Below are positions 6,562 to 8,165 of a stretch of DNA of 8,165 bases, in pieces. Origin of the DNA: Oscillibacter sp. (GTDB lineage Bacteria; Bacillota; Clostridia; Oscillospirales; Oscillospiraceae); assembly GCA_009773995.1 (NCBI GenBank), contig VSMY01000109.1, positions 1 to 8,165 on the forward strand, in the 5' to 3' direction. The notes under the pieces were generated by a model. The model saw nothing but the letters and a program-made list of their open reading frames with translations. It did not search any database and was not told the DNA's origin. Each line of letters opens with the position of its first letter. The stretch's first letter is position 1. Position numbers and translations under genes: made by a program.

Positions 6562-7317
6562 ATGCGGAACATCGCCCTAAAGCTCACTTACAACGGCACG
6601 GCTTATCACGGCTGGCAGGTGCAGAAAAACGCCGCCTCCGTCTGCGAGACCCTGCAAAGGGCCATCGGCAAGGTCTGCGGCGGCCCCGTCCACCTGACGG
6701 GCTGCGGAAGAACCGACGCCGGGGTCCACGCAGAGCGGTATGTGGCCAACTTCCGCACGGAGAGCCGCATCCCCATCGACCGGATGCCCTACGCCATCAA
6801 CACCCACACCCCGGAGGACATCGCCGTCCGGGAGGCGGTGGAGGTGGGGGAGGACTTCAACGCCATCGGGTCCTGTATCAAAAAGGAGTATACCTACCGC
6901 ATCTACAACTCCCGCTTCAAAAATCCCTTTTATGTGAACCGGGCCTATTTCTATCCCAAACGGCTGGACGAGGACTTTTTGAACCGGGCCGCCCATATGT
7001 TTGTGGGGACCCACGATTTCCGGGCCGTCCGCTCCGTTGGTACGGAGACGAGGACCACCGTGCGGACCGTCTACTGGTGCGACGTGACCCGGAACGGGGA
7101 TTTGCTGGAGCTCCGGGTCTGCGCCGACGGCTTTTTGTACAACATGGTCCGGGCCATCACGGGGACCGTGCTCTACGCCGCCGAGGGCAAATTTGCCCCG
7201 GAGGACATCCCCGCCATTCTGGAGAGCGGGGACCGGACCCTGGCGGGGCCTACAGTCCCCCCCGGCGGGCTGTACCTGACGAGAATCTGGTATGAGGATG
7301 AACGGCTGAATGAGTGA
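6562..7317 (+). CDS. truA: tRNA pseudouridine(38-40) synthase TruA
   Basis: A 251-residue enzyme, full length for the family, that isomerises uridine to pseudouridine at positions 38, 39 and 40 in the anticodon stem-loop of tRNAs. It is cytoplasmic and normally a dimer. The catalytic Asp is D52 within GCGRTDAGVHA (47-57). Other hallmarks are the N-terminal LTYNGTAYHGWQVQ at 8-21, KKEYTYRIYN at 107-116 with the conserved Tyr Y110, FVGTHDFRA in the middle of the protein, and FLYNMVRAITGTVL near residue 195. AGGAGG at 6551-6556 with a 5-base spacer gives a strong start. It overlaps the next gene by 8 bases. Association with ecfT upstream is a common Firmicutes arrangement, although here one gene intervenes. 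Confidence 0.96.
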   Translation: MRNIALKLTYNGTAYHGWQVQKNAASVCETLQRAIGKVCGGPVHLTGCGRTDAGVHAERYVANFRTESRIPIDRMPYAINTHTPEDIAVREAVEVGEDFNAIGSCIKKEYTYRIYNSRFKNPFYVNRAYFYPKRLDEDFLNRAAHMFVGTHDFRAVRSVGTETRTTVRTVYWCDVTRNGDLLELRVCADGFLYNMVRAITGTVLYAAEGKFAPEDIPAILESGDRTLAGPTVPPGGLYLTRIWYEDERLNE

Positions 7318-8110
7318 GAAACGCGTAGACAAGTCCAAAGAGGGAAAGCACCCCATCCGCAGCTTCCTGAGCTTTATCCTGCTGCTGGCGGCGGTGCTGC
7401 TGGTGGTGCTCTTTGCGGCCTACCGGGACGGAACGGGGTTCGACATCCTCCGGCGCTACCTCCACTATGGGCGCTCGGAGCAGGCGGGGGGCGCGACGGT
7501 CTACCATTATGACGCCGCGTCTAAGAACCGCTTTGCCCTTCTGGGAGAGAGCTTGGTGGTGCTGTCGGACGCGTCGCTGAGCCTGTACAACGGCGCGGGG
7601 GAGGAGGTTTGGTCCGCCCCTGTGACCATGACGGCCCCGGCCTTGGTCTCCGGCGGAGGAAGGGCGGCGGCCTACGACGTGGGGGGCACGTCGCTGTATG
7701 TGCTGGACCAGTCGGGCCTTCTCCTGGAGCTCACGGCCGACGAGGAGGAGCCCTACATATCCGCCGCGCTGAACAAAAACGGCGAACTGGCGGTGACGGC
7801 CCAGAAGAAGGGCTACAAGGGCAGCGTCAAGGTCTACGACCGGGCCCTGGGGCTGGAGCCGGCCTTCGAGTTCAAGTCCTCCCAGCGCTTCGTCTCGGAC
7901 GGGTATGTCCTGGGGGATTCTCTGGCGGCGGTGACGCTGGGCCAGGAGAACGGCGTCTTTGTCAGTAATATCGTGCTCTATAAAATGCCGGAGACGGAAC
8001 CGGCGGCGGACTACAGCATCTCCGGCGGCCTGGTGGCCGCCGTTGGAGAGCAGGAGGGACGGCTGGCAACGGTTTCCGACACGGCTCTGACGTTTGCCGG
8101 AGCCAACTGA
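7310..8110 (+). CDS. DUF5711-like anchored beta-propeller protein, interrupted by in-frame TGA
   Basis: 266 residues to the first stop. A basic N-terminus (to about residue 17) precedes one transmembrane segment at about 19-38, then an extracytoplasmic region of repeated short beta-strand units of propeller character (for example FALLGESLVVLSDASLSLYNGAGEEVW, AAAYDVGGTSLYVLDQSG, ISAALNKNGELAVTAQKKGYKGSVKVYD, GYVLGDSLAAVTL). This resembles the DUF5711 family of Clostridia, whose function is unknown. The propeller seems cut short: the frame is closed by TGA at 8108-8110 but continues beyond it with 18 further codons that look like the next blade. The gene may thus be a pseudogene, or the TGA may be a sequence error for GGA. 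The ATG overlaps the truA stop region by 8 bases, indicating coupling. Confidence 0.75.
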   Translation: MSEKRVDKSKEGKHPIRSFLSFILLLAAVLLVVLFAAYRDGTGFDILRRYLHYGRSEQAGGATVYHYDAASKNRFALLGESLVVLSDASLSLYNGAGEEVWSAPVTMTAPALVSGGGRAAAYDVGGTSLYVLDQSGLLLELTADEEEPYISAALNKNGELAVTAQKKGYKGSVKVYDRALGLEPAFEFKSSQRFVSDGYVLGDSLAAVTLGQENGVFVSNIVLYKMPETEPAADYSISGGLVAAVGEQEGRLATVSDTALTFAGAN

Positions 8111-8165
8111 GAGATCTCCTTGACCTATTCCTATGGCGTTTCCTACCTCCGGGAATACGACCTGG
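8111..8165 (+). pseudogene. In-frame continuation of the DUF5711-like gene past the TGA, partial
   Basis: Directly after TGA 8108-8110 the same reading frame stays open to the window end, giving EISLTYSYGVSYLREYDL. The pattern of a short strand, a turn and YLREYDL fits the next blade of the upstream propeller, and there is no ribosome site or good start codon for an independent gene. I read it as the remainder of the same coding sequence, interrupted by a nonsense change or a base error. Confidence 0.6.

Noticed and set aside
6480..7295. Plus-strand ORF of 271 codons overlapping truA in another frame
   Set aside because: TruA in the neighbouring frame has all catalytic motifs and a strong ribosome site; this frame gives an Arg/Gly/Pro-rich shadow.
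8108..8110. TGA decoded as an amino acid through an alternative genetic code
   Set aside because: Several well-defined genes in the window end at TGA exactly where family lengths predict, so TGA acts as stop in this genome.

Overview
The window looks like part of a chromosome of a GC-rich, low-spore-type Firmicute of the class Clostridia, most likely Oscillospiraceae or a close relative. The reasons are the strongly GC-biased third codon positions, purine-rich Shine-Dalgarno sites before most genes, near-consensus sigma-A promoters, the group II ECF transporter order ecfA1-ecfA2-ecfT followed by truA, a PadR gene paired with a permease-prefix/SEDS membrane protein, and a DUF5711-like gene. 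The taxonomic placement is inference. There is no sign of phage, IS element, CRISPR, tRNA or rRNA.

Layout. Positions 1-1475 (minus strand) hold a two-gene unit: a PadR-family repressor (1128-1475) and, overlapping its 3' end, a partial membrane protein that joins an N-terminal helical 'permease prefix' domain to an FtsW/RodA/SpoVE-like (SEDS) membrane domain and runs off the left edge. Its promoter is a perfect TTGACA-17-TATAAT lying inside a 55-bp dyad, which is the likely PadR operator. Positions 1476-1671 form a divergent intergenic region that also carries a forward promoter (TTGACG-18-TATAAT).

From 1672 to the right edge all genes are on the plus strand and packed with overlaps or gaps of at most 15 bases, so they probably form one operon: an RlmI-like class I SAM-dependent methyltransferase, a VanZ-family membrane protein, ecfA1, ecfA2, ecfT, an unrecognised membrane-anchored extracytoplasmic protein, truA, and a DUF5711-like anchored beta-propeller protein. 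The ECF genes encode the energising module (two ATPases plus the T transmembrane protein) shared by many vitamin and metal S components; no S component is in the window. The methyltransferase and TruA are RNA-modification enzymes that share the transcript.

The most notable points are: (i) an in-frame TGA in the DUF5711-like gene at 8108-8110, after which the same frame continues with family-like sequence to the window end; (ii) the PadR promoter/operator architecture controlling a permease-prefix/SEDS fusion with atypical SEDS motifs; and (iii) an orphan anchored gene placed between ecfT and truA. I found no convincing wholly new system. The PadR/SEDS pair is the best candidate for an under-studied one.
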